A stretch of 64,000 bases of DNA from Scandinavium goeteborgense (GCF_003935895.2 NZ_CP054058.1:3701177-3765176), one strand, 5' to 3'; positions 13,028 to 23,855 are shown, counted from the stretch's first letter. The notes: a model not told the origin generated them from the sequence alone. A program made the numbers and translations.

Positions 13028-13726
13028 TCAGTTACCGCACGCTTTACCCGGAATAAACTTCGCGTCTTTGTCGGCTTTCAGGGTTTTCACCTGCTCGCCA
13101 GTATCCGGATTTGCCTCCTGGGCGAAGTGCCCTTCAACGGTCAGCAGCACAGGCTTGCTTTCGGTGCCACGCGCCGCAGCATAATCACGTTCCAGCTGGG
13201 CGTTATTCGCCACCGCCACACGTTTACCCGTCGCGCAATCGGTGAAGACGGCTGCATCGGCCATGTAGATGTACATTCCGCGCATCGCCATTGGCGTGAT
13301 TGGCAGACTGGATTTCACCGGCTCTAGCGTGTAATTCAGCGACGAGACAATCGGGTGGCCTTCGCGGTCCAACATTTCCAGCTTATCGCCTTTCGCGCGA
13401 TAGTAAGACTTCTCACCTTTGCTGTCGGTCAGCACCAGCTTTTCAGCCGTGCGAGCCCAGGTGCCGTAGGAACCAAACGATGAAGGCTCACGCGTAACGC
13501 CCTGATAACGTTCATTCATCACCCAAGTACCGTCTTTTTCCAGGAACAGCGACGTTTCAATGCCTTCGCAATCAGCGCATGGCAAAATCCCGCGCCAGCT
13601 TTGCTGCATGGGTTGCAGAGCGGTATCCTGGCCTGCTTTCAACATCGGTTCATCTGAACGGTTATTACAGCCAGGCAATGCGCAAAGCATACCAATCGCT
13701 GCGAGGGTCACCAGTACCTTCTTCAC
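13028..13726 (-). CDS. nlpE: Envelope-stress lipoprotein NlpE (CutF)
   Basis: Outer-membrane lipoprotein that triggers the CpxA/CpxR response on surface contact or failed lipoprotein sorting. The start is a GTG at 13724-13726, placed by the signal peptide and preceded by AAGGAAATTAAG. Lipobox LPGC puts the lipidated Cys at residue 20. The CPxx-like CADC motif lies at Cys50/Cys53. A C-terminal OB-fold domain follows, with two more cysteines (TDCATGKR and KACGN) that form the redox-sensing disulfide in E. coli. 232 aa (236 in E. coli); the N-terminal region is the most divergent. K-12 has yaeF between nlpE and proS; it is absent here. Confidence 0.95.
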   Translation of the reverse strand: MKKVLVTLAAIGMLCALPGCNNRSDEPMLKAGQDTALQPMQQSWRGILPCADCEGIETSLFLEKDGTWVMNERYQGVTREPSSFGSYGTWARTAEKLVLTDSKGEKSYYRAKGDKLEMLDREGHPIVSSLNYTLEPVKSSLPITPMAMRGMYIYMADAAVFTDCATGKRVAVANNAQLERDYAAARGTESKPVLLTVEGHFAQEANPDTGEQVKTLKADKDAKFIPGKACGN

Positions 13727-13756
13727 CTTAATTTCCTTATGTGGCTCAAATTGGGG

Positions 13757-14179
13757 TCAGTCCCCGGAACTCCGGACTTTACCGCGCATCGCTTTTACCG
13801 ATGACTTCTGCGACTTGGACGCCAGCCGACGCTCTTTCGACGCCCGCGTTGGACGCGTTGCCCGACGGTGTTTTTGTACGACAGTCAGGGTTTGAATCAC
13901 AGAGACCAACCGCGCGACGGCCGCTTCACGGTTCATTTCCTGACTGCGATATTCCTGCGACTTTATAATGATCACGCCATCGGCGGTGAGCAAATGGTGG
14001 CTGGCAGCCAACAGGCGCTCTTTAAAATACTCTGGCAGGCTGGAGGCCCGAATGTCAAAGCGCAGGTGAATCGCCGTTGAGGTCTTATTCACATTTTGCC
14101 CGCCGTTGCCCTGCGCACGAATCGCGGTGATCTCCACCTCTTCGTCGCCCAAAGACACTGACTGGGAGATGACAATCAT
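13757..14179 (-). CDS. arfB: Peptidyl-tRNA hydrolase ArfB, ribosome rescue factor
   Basis: Rescues ribosomes stalled at mRNA ends by hydrolysing peptidyl-tRNA in the A site (formerly YaeJ). The catalytic GGQ lies at residues 26-28 within [15 protein letters not shown] basic C-terminal tail ([18 protein letters not shown]...) enters the empty mRNA channel. 140 aa as in E. coli. Its ATG overlaps the yaeQ stop by 4 nt (ATGA), so the pair is translationally coupled. nlpE begins 30 nt downstream. Confidence 0.96.
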   Translation of the reverse strand: MIVISQSVSLGDEEVEITAIRAQGNGGQNVNKTSTAIHLRFDIRASSLPEYFKERLLAASHHLLTADGVIIIKSQEYRSQEMNREAAVARLVSVIQTLTVVQKHRRATRPTRASKERRLASKSQKSSVKAMRGKVRSSGD

Positions 14180-14721
14180 TTCGGCTGCTGCCAGCAGGTT
14201 GGGACGATTTCGAGATTATTCTGATCGTCGGACAGCCACAGCGTGCCTTCCTGAAGCGTAGCCTGGAGTGACATGTTGCGCGCCGCAAAGGCCGTCAGCT
14301 GCGACAATTGCGTATCGTCGAAGTACCAGATGCTCAGATTTTTAAACCCAGCCAGCGCGGCTTGATTTTGCTGCCACCAAATTTCTGCGGCGCGGCTGTT
14401 GTAGGTGAACAGCGCCACCTGCTTCGAACGCGAACAAGCTTTCTTGATGCGGCGTTCTTCGGGTAAACCGAGTTCAATCCACAGGTCGATACCCAAATGA
14501 TCATTGAGCAGCCACACTTCCGGCTCGTCATCCGCGCTCAGGCCACGGGTAAACTGCAGACGATCGTCAGCATACATAATCCATGCCAGCAGGCGCAGCA
14601 TCATGCGCTCTTCGGTTTCTGACGGATGACGTGCCAGCGTCAGGCTGGCATCGAGAAACTGGTTACGGTCGAGGTCGGCAACATTGACCGCCGCTTTATA
14701 AATTGTCGCTTTCAGCGCCAT
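14176..14721 (-). CDS. yaeQ: YaeQ family protein, function unknown
   Basis: Conserved gammaproteobacterial protein of unknown biochemical function; the fold resembles PD-(D/E)xK nucleases. I chose the ATG at 14719-14721 ([20 protein letters not shown]), giving 181 aa as in E. coli. A longer frame begins 24 codons upstream without support. Conserved segments include the [19 protein letters not shown] helix and the [18 protein letters not shown] stretch, which carries the acidic and Lys residues of the nuclease-like core. It is coupled to arfB. Work in Salmonella linked the homologue to RfaH-type suppression, but I would not assign a function. Confidence 0.93.
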   Translation of the reverse strand: MALKATIYKAAVNVADLDRNQFLDASLTLARHPSETEERMMLRLLAWIMYADDRLQFTRGLSADDEPEVWLLNDHLGIDLWIELGLPEERRIKKACSRSKQVALFTYNSRAAEIWWQQNQAALAGFKNLSIWYFDDTQLSQLTAFAARNMSLQATLQEGTLWLSDDQNNLEIVPTCWQQPK

Positions 14722-14828
14722 GATTTTACTCCTGAAAATTGGCGGCCATTGTACCGAAATCAGCCGCAAAAGGCTGTCGCCAATTTTCCGCAAGACAGCT
14801 CATCCTGCTGATATTGCTTAAATGAGTA

Positions 14829-14837
14829 TGGTATAGT
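14829..14837 (+). promoter_or_regulatory. Candidate extended -10 promoter for yaeP-rof
   Basis: TGGTATAGT: a TGn extension before -10 TATAGT, with no good -35. It lies 79 nt upstream of the yaeP start in the divergent gap with yaeQ. Confidence 0.45.
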
Positions 14838-14916
14838 CACCTTGCTAAACAGAGTTTATCTTCGTAGGCTTAAACTTGCATCCCACAGTTAAGTCAGAAC
14901 GCTGACAGGAGGGCAT

Positions 14917-15117
14917 GTGGAAAAGTATTGTGAGTTAATACGCAAGCGGTATGCGGAAATCGCCAGCGGAGACCTGGGATATATACCTGATTCGCTGGGT
15001 TGTGTGCTAAAAGTATTGAATGAAGTGGCGTCAGATGACGCGATTTCAGAGTCGGTCAGGGAAAAAGCGGCCTTTGCGGCGGCAAACTTACTGGTGAGCG
15101 ATTATGTCAATGAATGA
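14917..15117 (+). CDS. yaeP: YaeP family protein, function unknown
   Basis: A 66-aa conserved enterobacterial protein (UPF0253) with no known role. It starts with GTG at 14917 after a strong ACAGGAGGG site; the ATG two bases upstream is in another frame and stops at once. The protein ([20 protein letters not shown]...) is helical and acidic and keeps the E. coli length. Its last codons overlap the rof start, so the two are coupled and YaeP may act with or be a leader for Rof; that is inference. Confidence 0.93.
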   Translation: MEKYCELIRKRYAEIASGDLGYIPDSLGCVLKVLNEVASDDAISESVREKAAFAAANLLVSDYVNE

Positions 15118-15364
15118 GTCTTATCAACCCATCAACTGTGATGACTATGACAATCTCGAACTCGCCTGTCAGAACCATCTCGTTTTGGCGCTGGAGCTGA
15201 AAGATGGCGAAGTGCTGAAGGCGAAAGCAAACGATCTAGTCTCACGCAAAAACGTTGAGTACCTTGTCGTTGAAACCTCAGGCGAAAGCCGCGAACTGCG
15301 ACTCGACAAGATAGCCAGCTTTAGCCACCCGGATATCGGTACCGTGGTGGTAAGCGAAGAGTAA
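15104..15364 (+). CDS. rof: Rho-binding antiterminator Rof (YaeO)
   Basis: Small Sm-like protein that binds Rho near its primary RNA site and inhibits termination. The frame begins ATGTCAATGAATGAG, so translation may start at 15104 (86 aa) or at the second ATG at 15110 (84 aa, the common E. coli annotation). The [15 protein letters not shown] segment and acidic surface ([15 protein letters not shown]) are conserved and are known in E. coli to contact Rho. It overlaps yaeP by 14 nt. A strong terminator follows 8 nt after the stop. Confidence 0.95.
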   Translation: MSMNESYQPINCDDYDNLELACQNHLVLALELKDGEVLKAKANDLVSRKNVEYLVVETSGESRELRLDKIASFSHPDIGTVVVSEE

Positions 15365-15371
15365 TCCGCAG

Positions 15372-15398
15372 ACGGGCAGTGCTACTGCCCGTTTTTTT
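15372..15398. terminator. Terminator after rof
   Basis: Stem ACGGGCAGT / ACTGCCCGT with a 3-nt loop, then seven T's on the plus strand. The tilS stop codon (minus, 15382-15384) falls in the loop and stem, so the two converging genes overlap in this element. Confidence 0.9.
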
Positions 15399-16683
15399 GT
15401 CTGATAATTGCCAAACCCATTTCCTCTTCCCTGCACTGCCCGTCGAGCGTCACAAAATATCCCACCGCTGCAATTAACGTCTCATTAAAATAAAGCAGCG
15501 GTGTGGTTTCCCTGAGCCACGGCGCGACGCCCATCTCCTGCCAGATTTTTTTCAGCTTACGTCCGCCGCTGCGCCCGACAATATGCAACGTACCGGATGC
15601 GGTATAACGCACGCTGACGTGCTCACCGGCATGCGGCGGGCGGATATCTTTCCCCTCAGTGCACCGAAGTGTGTCGCCGCTGGGGAGTAACAGCGGTTGA
15701 GTCATGTCAGCCCAGTCCAGCTGAGGGGCATTTTGCCGTTCGTATGTCGGGACCCACCACAGCTGCTGCTGATAGCGTCGAACCTCGAAATCGCCCAGGC
15801 GCACCAGCGGGTTCGCATCATCACGCGCCAGCGCCACTTCCTGCCAGAGTCGTTCCAGCATCGCACGCGACGGCATCATCGCCTGATGCCCCGCCAGCCA
15901 GCGACGAAGCAACGCCCCGCGGCGGGAATCACTCACCTTCAACAGCGGTTCGATGGAGAGCTGGCCTTGCGTCCCGGTGAGCGTAGCCAGTTCTTCGGCC
16001 AGCAGCTCATCCAGCAATTGTTCCTGCTCACCGCACAGTGCCGCGCTGCGTGCCGCCGCGTCGGCAAAATGCGGCCAACGTTCCGTCAGCAGCGGCACCA
16101 CCCGCAGGCGCAGGAAGTTACGATCGTAAGCGTCGTCGCCATTACTTTCATCTTCAATCCAGCGTAACCGGTGTTTGGCCGCCCACTGTTCAAGCGCTGC
16201 TCTGCGCAGATTGAGCAACGGGCGCAGCAGCGTCGTGCCGGCAAAGGCTGATTCTACAGACATGCCCGATAGCCCCGCCGGACCGCTCCCGCGCTTGAGC
16301 GCTAACAGCAGCGTTTCACACTGATCGTCTAAATGCTGCGCCGTGACCAGTACTTCCCCCGGCTGTAATGCCGCCCGGAAAGCGTCGTAGCGCGCTTCAC
16401 GGGCGTGCGCTTCTACGCCAAGACCTTCATCTGCCAGCGTCACCCTAACCACGTCCAGCGGCACTTCCAGCCCGGAACAAACCTGCTGACAATGTACAAC
16501 CCAGGCATCTGCGTTCGCACTCAGCCCATGATGAATGTGGATAGCGCGCAGCCTGACGTCAGGGGATTGCTCCCGCCAACATGCCAGCTGATGCAAAAGG
16601 ACCGTTGAATCCAGGCCGCCGCTGAAGGCAACCAGAAAATGTCGGTGAGGTTGAAGCGCGTCGATGACAGATTTCAGGCTCAT
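15382..16683 (-). CDS. tilS: tRNA(Ile)-lysidine synthetase
   Basis: Essential enzyme that converts C34 of the tRNA-Ile CAU anticodon to lysidine, switching its codon from AUG to AUA and its charging from Met to Ile. The PP-loop SGGLDST lies at residues 21-27 and binds ATP. The HHGLSANAD motif near residue 51 and [13 protein letters not shown] near 123 belong to the N-terminal synthetase domain. TilS substrate-binding and C-terminal domains follow. 433 aa (432 in E. coli). It lies 3 nt after yaeR, so the two probably share a transcript. Confidence 0.96.
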   Translation of the reverse strand: MSLKSVIDALQPHRHFLVAFSGGLDSTVLLHQLACWREQSPDVRLRAIHIHHGLSANADAWVVHCQQVCSGLEVPLDVVRVTLADEGLGVEAHAREARYDAFRAALQPGEVLVTAQHLDDQCETLLLALKRGSGPAGLSGMSVESAFAGTTLLRPLLNLRRAALEQWAAKHRLRWIEDESNGDDAYDRNFLRLRVVPLLTERWPHFADAAARSAALCGEQEQLLDELLAEELATLTGTQGQLSIEPLLKVSDSRRGALLRRWLAGHQAMMPSRAMLERLWQEVALARDDANPLVRLGDFEVRRYQQQLWWVPTYERQNAPQLDWADMTQPLLLPSGDTLRCTEGKDIRPPHAGEHVSVRYTASGTLHIVGRSGGRKLKKIWQEMGVAPWLRETTPLLYFNETLIAAVGYFVTLDGQCREEEMGLAIIRQKNGQ

Positions 16684-16686
16684 GAG

Positions 16687-17076
16687 TTATTGCTGATACA
16701 GCTCCAGCGGCAGCCCGTCCGGATCGCTAAAGAAAGTAAAGGGGCGGTCGGTAAACGGGTCGATCCGAATCGCCTCACATGTCACACCGTGGCTTTCGAG
16801 ATGGGCAACGGAGGCATCGAGGTCATCCACGCTAAAGGCCAAATGGCGCAGGCCGCATGCTTCAGGGCGTGACGGGCGCGCAGGCGGAAACGGAAAAGAA
16901 AACAGCTCGATAGTGTACTGGCCATTAAGCGCCAGATCGCCTTTCCAGGAATCCCGCTCTTCACGATAAAACTCGTCCTGCAGAGTGAAGCCCAGAATAT
17001 CGCAGTAGAACGCCTTACTGTTGGCGTAGTTGCTTGCGATGATGGCGATGTGGTGAACCTGTTTTAAACCCAGCAT
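16687..17076 (-). CDS. yaeR: Glyoxalase/VOC family protein YaeR
   Basis: 129-aa member of the vicinal oxygen chelate fold (glyoxalase I / bleomycin-resistance-like). Two beta-alpha-beta-beta-beta modules are visible. Candidate metal ligands are His in VHHIAI near residue 8, His in LRHLAF near residue 77, and Glu in GLPLELYQQ near the C-terminus. 129 aa as in E. coli; the substrate is unknown. It precedes tilS by 3 nt. I call the family with confidence, not the reaction. Confidence 0.92.
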   Translation of the reverse strand: MLGLKQVHHIAIIASNYANSKAFYCDILGFTLQDEFYREERDSWKGDLALNGQYTIELFSFPFPPARPSRPEACGLRHLAFSVDDLDASVAHLESHGVTCEAIRIDPFTDRPFTFFSDPDGLPLELYQQ

Positions 17077-17136
17077 GTTTTCTCCTTATTGATATCCGCA
17101 GCACGTTACCTGTGGCGAGCCGCCTGACGCAAGACA

Positions 17137-19275
17137 TCAGGCCTCTTTTAAGACTCGTACCCAGTACACGCCCTCTTCATCACGCTTCGCGCCGTGGATG
17201 TCGGTTTCAAAGCCAGGATAATGACGCCCAATGGAGCACAGCATCAGCAGGAAATCGAGCACCGCCCGGCTTTCCTCGGTGATCACCTCTCCCGGCATTA
17301 GCAACGGAACGCCCGGCGGATACGGCAGGATCATATTAGCCGAAACGCGGCCCACCAGCTGCTCTATCTGGATTGTTTCCACCTCGCCTTTGATCTGCCG
17401 CTGCCAGGCTTTGTGCGGCGTCATTTTCATTTCCGGCAACACGTCAAACGCGCGCAGCATAAGATGTGAAAGCTGATGCTGGCAGATAAGCTTGTGGATC
17501 CCCTGCGCCAGATCCTGAATACGCATGTTGCGATAGAAATCAGGATCTTCAGCATACAGATCCGGCAGCATGTTTTTGACCCGTAAATTCAGATCGTAGG
17601 AGCGCTTGAACTCCGTCAGGCCACGCAGCAGGCCCATCGCCCGGGTTTTGTCGATCCCAATACTGAACAAGAACAGCAAATTATACGGCCCGGTTTTCTC
17701 AACCACCACACCTCGCTCATCGAGGAATTTCGCCACCAGCGCCGCCGGGATCCCCTCTTCGCTCATGTTGCCCTGCTCATCCATCCCCGGCGTCAGGATC
17801 GTGACTTTCACCGGATCGAGGAACATATGATCCGCATCGGCGTCGGCAAATCCGTGCCAGTCTTCCCCCGGCGACACCGGCCAGCATTCGGCTTCATCCA
17901 CCTTTTCCGGCTGCCAGATATCGAAGAACCAGCCGTCAGACTCTTCGCGCAGACGTTGCACCTCTTTACGGAAATGCAGCGCGCGTTCAACAGAACGGTT
18001 AATCAGGCGCTTGCCCGGGTTTCCGCGCAGCATCGCCGCGGCGGTTTCAATCGAGGCAACAATCGGGTAACTCGGCGACGTCGAGGTGTGCATCATAAAG
18101 GCTTCATTGAAGGTATCTTCGTCATAGTCGCCTTTGATGTGGATAAGAGACGCCTGCGACAGCGCCGCCAGCATTTTATGCGTGGACTGCGTTTCGTAGA
18201 TAACTTTGCCCGGCACGCGATCGCCACTCATCCCGCTTTTGCCGTCATAAATCGCATGAAAATTGGTGTACGGCACCCACGCAGAATCGAAGTGAATCGA
18301 CGGCACGTCGAGAGTTTCTTTAATCCAGGTGGTGTTATACAGCAGGCCGTCATAGGTGGAATTGGTAATAACCGCGTGAACCGGCCATTCCGCCCCAACA
18401 GTGGCACTGACTTTTTGCGTGATGCTGTCGCGGGTAAACTCCCGCTTCGGGATCCCGCCCAGAATACCGAGCGCATTGCGGGTCGGCTTCAGCCACAGCG
18501 GCACGACATCACTCATCATCAGTAAATGCGCCAGCGACTTATGACAGTTGCGGTCAATCAGCAGCGTACTTCCCGTCGGCGCGGCATACATGCCAACGAT
18601 TTTGTTCGACGTCGACGTGCCATTGGTCACCATGTAGCTCTGCTCGGCACCAAACGTACGCGCGATATACTCTTCCGCTTCCAGATGGGGGCCGGTGTGA
18701 TCGAGCAGCGAGCCCAGCTCAGTCACCGATATCGAGACATCGGCCTTCAGGGTATTACCGCCAAAGAAGTCGTAAAACAGACAGCCTACCGGGCTTTTTT
18801 GATACGCGGTGCCCGCCATGTGTCCTGGCGTACAGAAGGTGTATTTCCCCTCTTTGACATAATTAAACAGCGCCCGGGTAAACGGCGGGGTGATGTTGTC
18901 GAGGTATTCGGTGGTGTACTGGCGTATGCGCGTGGCGATGTCTTCTTCCGCACCCAGCGCGTACTCAAAGAACCACAGCGCCATGCGCATATCGTTGACG
19001 CTGACATCCAGCGTGGAATGGGTATTGATGAATGCGTAAAGCGGTAAATATTCGTTGAGTTGATTGATATCGCGGCACAGCTCTTCACCGTATTCGTCCC
19101 AGTCGAAGATTACCCCGCAGATCCGCGGATTTTGCTCGATAAACTTGATGAGGTCGGCGCTATTTTGCGGCCAGATAATTTTGAATCCCTGCTGCGTCAG
19201 CGACGCTTCCAGGTCCTTAATCGGCTGATCTTTATGGTAGACGCCGTGCGGCCCCATGATGGCGATAATATTCAC
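17137..19275 (-). CDS. ldcC: Constitutive lysine decarboxylase
   Basis: PLP-dependent decarboxylase that converts lysine to cadaverine and CO2, using a proton. It starts with GTG at 19275 behind a perfect AGGAGG. The order is an N-terminal wing/response-regulator-like domain (1-129), the PLP domain with Schiff-base Lys in TQSTHKMLAALS near residue 367, and a C-terminal domain. 712 aa (713 in E. coli LdcC). Position next to accA supports ldcC over the acid-inducible cadA, and no cadB or cadC is nearby. A small hairpin overlaps its stop codon. A G to A change occurs in TPGHMAGTAYQ relative to K-12. Confidence 0.95.
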   Translation of the reverse strand: MNIIAIMGPHGVYHKDQPIKDLEASLTQQGFKIIWPQNSADLIKFIEQNPRICGVIFDWDEYGEELCRDINQLNEYLPLYAFINTHSTLDVSVNDMRMALWFFEYALGAEEDIATRIRQYTTEYLDNITPPFTRALFNYVKEGKYTFCTPGHMAGTAYQKSPVGCLFYDFFGGNTLKADVSISVTELGSLLDHTGPHLEAEEYIARTFGAEQSYMVTNGTSTSNKIVGMYAAPTGSTLLIDRNCHKSLAHLLMMSDVVPLWLKPTRNALGILGGIPKREFTRDSITQKVSATVGAEWPVHAVITNSTYDGLLYNTTWIKETLDVPSIHFDSAWVPYTNFHAIYDGKSGMSGDRVPGKVIYETQSTHKMLAALSQASLIHIKGDYDEDTFNEAFMMHTSTSPSYPIVASIETAAAMLRGNPGKRLINRSVERALHFRKEVQRLREESDGWFFDIWQPEKVDEAECWPVSPGEDWHGFADADADHMFLDPVKVTILTPGMDEQGNMSEEGIPAALVAKFLDERGVVVEKTGPYNLLFLFSIGIDKTRAMGLLRGLTEFKRSYDLNLRVKNMLPDLYAEDPDFYRNMRIQDLAQGIHKLICQHQLSHLMLRAFDVLPEMKMTPHKAWQRQIKGEVETIQIEQLVGRVSANMILPYPPGVPLLMPGEVITEESRAVLDFLLMLCSIGRHYPGFETDIHGAKRDEEGVYWVRVLKEA

Positions 19276-19331
19276 GCATTCCTCCTGGAAAAAAACCTGT
19301 GCTAATCATAGCGCAGCTGAACCGCAGGTAT

Positions 19332-19360
19332 AAAAAAAGCCACACAGTGTGTGGCTTTTT
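19332..19360. terminator. Terminator between accA and ldcC
   Basis: AAAAAGCCACACA / TGTGTGGCTTTTT: a perfect stem flanked by A's and T's, so it works on both strands. It should end the long minus-strand operon after accA and insulate ldcC, 57 nt downstream. Confidence 0.88.
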
Positions 19361-19377
19361 CGGAGCACTCTATACGC

Positions 19378-20337
19378 TTACGCGTAGCCGTAGCTCATCA
19401 GGCGCTGGTAGCGACGGTTGAGCAGGTCTTCGGTGCTCAACACGTCCAGATCTTCCAGATCGGCCAACAGCTGGGCTTTCAGGCTGGCAGCCATCACTTC
19501 CGGCTTACGATGCGCGCCACCCAGTGGTTCCGGGATAACGGTATCGATAAGCTTCAGCTCTTTCAGACGCGGGGCGATAATGCCCATCGCTTCAGCAGCC
19601 AATGGCGCTTTGTCAGCGCTTTTCCACAGAATGGAGGCGCAGCCTTCCGGAGAGATAACGGAATAGGTGCTGTACTGCAGCATATTCACTTTATCGCCCA
19701 CACCGATTGCCAGCGCACCACCGGAACCGCCTTCACCGATGACGGTGCAGATAACCGGCACCTTCAGGCGAGACATTTCACGCAGGTTGCGGGCGATCGC
19801 CTCAGACTGACCGCGCTCTTCCGCGCCCACGCCAGGGTATGCGCCCGGGGTGTCGATGAAGGTCACGATTGGCATCTTAAAGCGTTCAGCCATTTCCATC
19901 AGGCGTAGCGCTTTGCGGTAGCCTTCCGGAGCCGGCATACCGAAGTTGCGGCGAATTTTCTCTTTGGTTTCACGGCCTTTCTGATGGCCAATGACCATCA
20001 CCGGGCGCCCTTCCAGACGTGCGATACCGCCGACGATAGCTTTGTCGTCGGCATAGGCACGATCGCCCGCCAGCTCGTCAAACTCATCGAACGCCAGGCG
20101 CAGATAATCCAGGGTATATGGGCGCTGCGGATGGCGTGCCAGCTGGGCCACTTGCCATGCACCAAGATCGGCGAAGATTTTACGTGTCAGTTCTACGCTT
20201 TTTTCACGCAGACGATGCACTTCTTCGTCGATGTTAATATCCAGTTTTTCATCCTGACGGCCCACGGCGGTCAGAGAATCGATTTTCGCTTCCAGCTCTG
20301 CAATCGGCTGTTCGAAATCAAGGAAATTCAGACTCAT
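19378..20337 (-). CDS. accA: Acetyl-CoA carboxylase carboxyltransferase subunit alpha
   Basis: Forms the AccA2D2 carboxyltransferase, which moves the carboxyl group from biotin-AccB to acetyl-CoA to make malonyl-CoA, the first committed step of fatty-acid synthesis. 319 aa as in E. coli. Crotonase-fold landmarks are [40 protein letters not shown] and the oxyanion-forming [15 protein letters not shown]. It lies 12 nt downstream of dnaE and is the last gene before the terminator. Confidence 0.97.
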   Translation of the reverse strand: MSLNFLDFEQPIAELEAKIDSLTAVGRQDEKLDINIDEEVHRLREKSVELTRKIFADLGAWQVAQLARHPQRPYTLDYLRLAFDEFDELAGDRAYADDKAIVGGIARLEGRPVMVIGHQKGRETKEKIRRNFGMPAPEGYRKALRLMEMAERFKMPIVTFIDTPGAYPGVGAEERGQSEAIARNLREMSRLKVPVICTVIGEGGSGGALAIGVGDKVNMLQYSTYSVISPEGCASILWKSADKAPLAAEAMGIIAPRLKELKLIDTVIPEPLGGAHRKPEVMAASLKAQLLADLEDLDVLSTEDLLNRRYQRLMSYGYA

Positions 20338-20349
20338 AGTATTCCTGTA

Positions 20350-23300
20350 TTAGTCAAACTCCAGTTCCACCTGCTCCGACCCAATGAGGCCACGCAACTC
20401 GTTCAGTAAACGGTCGCTCGGAGAAACACGCCAGGTCGCGCCAAAACGCAGCCGTGCGCGTGCATCCGCCCTCTGATAGTAGAGATGTACTGGAATTGTC
20501 CCCGAACGATGGGGTTCCAGAGACTGACGGAGACGGTTTAAAAGCTGGTCATCAATTTGCCTGTCCGTCAGCGAGATAGCAAGCCCGCGAGCATATTTTT
20601 CCCGGGCTTCGTCAATGTCCATAACTTCACGGGCGGTCATTTTAAGCCCCCCGCTGAAGTCATCAAAGCTGACCTGTCCGCTGACGATAAGTATGCGGTC
20701 TTTTTCCAGCAAATGCTGGTATTTATCCAGCGCGTCGGTGAACAACATCACCTCCAGCCGCCCGGAACGGTCATCCAGCGTACAGATGCCGATACGATTG
20801 CCTCGCTTGGTGACCATTACCCGCGAAGCAATCACGAGCCCCGCCGCCGTAGTCACTTTACCACGATCGGTCGGATGCATGTCTTTAAGCCTCAGGCCGC
20901 CGACATAGCGCTCAATTTCTCTGAGAGACTGGGTGATCGGGTGGCCGGTCAGGTATAAGCCCAACGTTTCCCGTTCGCCATCCAGTACAATTTGTTCCGG
21001 CCACGGCTGGCAGCTGGCGTAGGATTGTTCCACCTGCTCCGGCTCATCGGCCAGAACGCCAAACATATCCGCCTGGCCAATCGCTTCGGCTTTGGCATGC
21101 TGATCTGCCGCTTTTAATGCGTCAGGAAGCGAGTTTGCCAGCGCCGCGCGGTGCGGCCCGAGGCGATCAAACGCCCCAGACATAATCAGTTTTTCCAGCA
21201 CGCGTTTGTTGAGCTTTTTGGTGTCTACGCGGGCGCAGAGGTCAAACAGCTCGCGGAAATAACCGCCTTCATTACGTGCTTCAAGAATCGCTTCAATCGG
21301 GCCTTCGCCGACGCCTTTAATCGCGCCGATCCCGTATACGATTTCCCCTTCGTCATTGACGTGGAAATGATACAGCCCGGAGTTGATATCCGGCGGCAGA
21401 ATTTTCAGCCCCATGCGCCAGCATTCATCCACCAGCCCGACGACTTTCTCGGTGTTATCCATATCGGCCGTCATGACCGCCGCCATAAACTCAGCCGGAT
21501 AGTGCGCCTTCAGCCACAGCGTCTGGTAAGAGACCAGCGCGTAGGCCGCGGAGTGCGATTTGTTAAAGCCGTACCCGGCGAACTTTTCCACCAGGTCGAA
21601 GATTTTCATCGACAGTTCGCCGTCGACGCCGTTGTTTATGGCGCCTTCTTCGAAAGTGCCACGCTGCTTGGCCATCTCTTCGGGCTTTTTCTTACCCATC
21701 GCACGACGCAGCATATCCGCGCCGCCGAGGGTATAACCCGACAGTACCTGGGCAATCTGCATAACCTGTTCCTGATACAGGATAATGCCGTAAGTCGGCT
21801 CCAGTACGGGTTTCAGGCTTTCATGCTGCCATTGTACGTCAGGATATGAAATCTCTTCGCGCCCGTGCTTACGGTCGATAAAGTTATCTACCATGCCGGA
21901 CTGCAGCGGCCCCGGACGGAACAGGGCCACCAGGGCAATCATATCTTCGAAACAGTCGGGCTGCAGACGCTTAATCAGGTCTTTCATGCCGCGGGATTCG
22001 AGCTGGAACACAGCGGTGGTTTCCGAGCGTTGCAGCATGTCGAAGCTTTTCTTATCTTCCAGCGGGATAGCGGCGATATCAATCGGCTCTAAGCCCTGCT
22101 TCGCCCGACGCGGGTTGATCATCTTCAACGCCCAGTCGATGATCGTCAGCGTTCGCAGCCCCAGGAAGTCAAACTTCACCAGACCGGCGTATTCCACGTC
22201 GTTTTTATCGAACTGAGTTACCGGATGAAGCCCGGATTCATCGCAGTACAGCGGGGCAAAGTCGGTAATTTTGGTCGGCGCGATAACCACGCCCCCGGCG
22301 TGCTTACCGGCGTTACGGGTGACCCCTTCGAGCTGACGGGCCATGTCGATCAGCCCGCGAACCTCTTCATCTGCCTCGTAGATTTCCGGCAGCTGTGGTT
22401 CAGCTTCAAAGGCTTTGGCAAGCGTCATGCCCGGGTCAGGCGGTACCAGTTTGGAGATTCTATCGACGAAACCGTACGGGTGACCGAGCACGCGGCCCAC
22501 GTCGCGGATAACCGCTTTCGCCGCCATCGTACCGAAGGTAATAATCTGCGAGACCGCGTCACGACCGTACATTTCCGCCACGTGTTCGATGACCTGGTCG
22601 CGTTTCTCCATACAGAAGTCAACGTCGAAGTCAGGCATCGATACACGTTCCGGGTTAAGGAAACGTTCGAACAGCAGGTCGAATTCCAGCGGATCGAGGT
22701 CGGTAATGCTCAGCGCGTACGCCACCAGCGAGCCGGCACCGGAACCACGTCCTGGGCCTACCGGCACGCCGTTATCCTTCGACCACTGGATAAATTCCAT
22801 AACGATAAGGAAGTAGCCCGGGAACCCCATCTGGTTGATAACCTGGAGTTCGATGTCCAGACGCTCATCGTACGGCGGGCGTTTTTCTGCGCGGACGGCC
22901 GGGTCCGGGAACAGGAATTCAAGACGATCTTCCAGACCTTCTTTCGATTTTAGGACGAGGAAATCTTCGGTGGTCATATCCCCGGTCGGGAACTGCGGCA
23001 GGAAATATTCCCCGAGACGGACGGTGACGTTACAGCGTTTAGCGATTTCAACGGTGTTGGCCAGCGCTTCCGGAATATCGGAAAACAGCTCGCACATCTC
23101 GTCTTCGTTACGCATGTACTGCTGCGCCGAATAGTTACGCGGGCGCTTAGGATCGTCGAGCGTGAAACCATCGTGAATGGCGACGCGAATTTCATGCGCG
23201 TCGAAGTCGCTGGCATCAATAAAACGCACGTCGTTGGTTGCCACGACGGGTAAACCACGCTCTTCAGCCAGTTTTACCGCCGCGTGCAGGTAGTTTTCTT

Positions 23301-23832
23301 CATCCTGGCGACCGGTACGGATCAGTTCCAGATAGTAGCGATCCGGGAAATGCTCTTCGTAGAACGCAGCACACTGTTCGGCCAGCGCCATGTTGCCGCG
23401 CAACAGCGCCCGGCCCACATCGCCCATTCTTGCGCCAGACAGCAGGATCAGCCCTTCTTTCTGCTCGACCAGCCAGTCCCTGTCGATATACGGCCCTTGT
23501 GCACCGTACCCGCGCTGATAGGCGCGCGAAATCAGCAACGTTAGATTCTGGTAGCCTTCGTTGTTGGTGGCAATGACCGTCAGCTGCGTCAGCTCATCGG
23601 CAAACAGCTCGCTTTGAACGTGGAAATCCGCACCGATAATCGGCTTCAGACCGGCTCCGTGTCCCGCGCCGTAGAACTTCACCAGACCGCAAAGATTGGT
23701 GAAATCGGTGATCGCCAGCGCAGGCATGCCGAGCGCGGCCGCCTTTTTCACCAGCGGCCCGGTCTTCGCCAGCCCATCAATCATGGAGTAGTCGCTATGC
23801 ACCCGCAGGTGTACGAAACGTGGTTCAGCCAT
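20350..23832 (-). CDS. dnaE: DNA polymerase III alpha subunit
   Basis: Catalytic subunit of the replicative polymerase. It opens with an N-terminal PHP domain ([19 protein letters not shown]) that binds the epsilon proofreader. The C-family polymerase core carries catalytic Asp401 and Asp403 in [14 protein letters not shown], and a third Asp near 555. The beta-clamp-binding motif is QADMFGV, near residue 920. An OB domain ([18 protein letters not shown]...) and the tau-binding C-terminus follow. 1160 aa, the E. coli length. It lies between rnhB (23 nt upstream) and accA in the conserved lpx-dnaE operon. Confidence 0.98.
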   Translation of the reverse strand: MAEPRFVHLRVHSDYSMIDGLAKTGPLVKKAAALGMPALAITDFTNLCGLVKFYGAGHGAGLKPIIGADFHVQSELFADELTQLTVIATNNEGYQNLTLLISRAYQRGYGAQGPYIDRDWLVEQKEGLILLSGARMGDVGRALLRGNMALAEQCAAFYEEHFPDRYYLELIRTGRQDEENYLHAAVKLAEERGLPVVATNDVRFIDASDFDAHEIRVAIHDGFTLDDPKRPRNYSAQQYMRNEDEMCELFSDIPEALANTVEIAKRCNVTVRLGEYFLPQFPTGDMTTEDFLVLKSKEGLEDRLEFLFPDPAVRAEKRPPYDERLDIELQVINQMGFPGYFLIVMEFIQWSKDNGVPVGPGRGSGAGSLVAYALSITDLDPLEFDLLFERFLNPERVSMPDFDVDFCMEKRDQVIEHVAEMYGRDAVSQIITFGTMAAKAVIRDVGRVLGHPYGFVDRISKLVPPDPGMTLAKAFEAEPQLPEIYEADEEVRGLIDMARQLEGVTRNAGKHAGGVVIAPTKITDFAPLYCDESGLHPVTQFDKNDVEYAGLVKFDFLGLRTLTIIDWALKMINPRRAKQGLEPIDIAAIPLEDKKSFDMLQRSETTAVFQLESRGMKDLIKRLQPDCFEDMIALVALFRPGPLQSGMVDNFIDRKHGREEISYPDVQWQHESLKPVLEPTYGIILYQEQVMQIAQVLSGYTLGGADMLRRAMGKKKPEEMAKQRGTFEEGAINNGVDGELSMKIFDLVEKFAGYGFNKSHSAAYALVSYQTLWLKAHYPAEFMAAVMTADMDNTEKVVGLVDECWRMGLKILPPDINSGLYHFHVNDEGEIVYGIGAIKGVGEGPIEAILEARNEGGYFRELFDLCARVDTKKLNKRVLEKLIMSGAFDRLGPHRAALANSLPDALKAADQHAKAEAIGQADMFGVLADEPEQVEQSYASCQPWPEQIVLDGERETLGLYLTGHPITQSLREIERYVGGLRLKDMHPTDRGKVTTAAGLVIASRVMVTKRGNRIGICTLDDRSGRLEVMLFTDALDKYQHLLEKDRILIVSGQVSFDDFSGGLKMTAREVMDIDEAREKYARGLAISLTDRQIDDQLLNRLRQSLEPHRSGTIPVHLYYQRADARARLRFGATWRVSPSDRLLNELRGLIGSEQVELEFD

Positions 23833-23855
23833 CTTCAGAATCCCGCTTTACTTAT

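Noticed and set aside
17120-17145. Hairpin over the ldcC stop codon as a terminator
   Set aside because: GCCTGA / TCAGGC arms are present, but no T-run follows on the minus strand, so termination is not supported.
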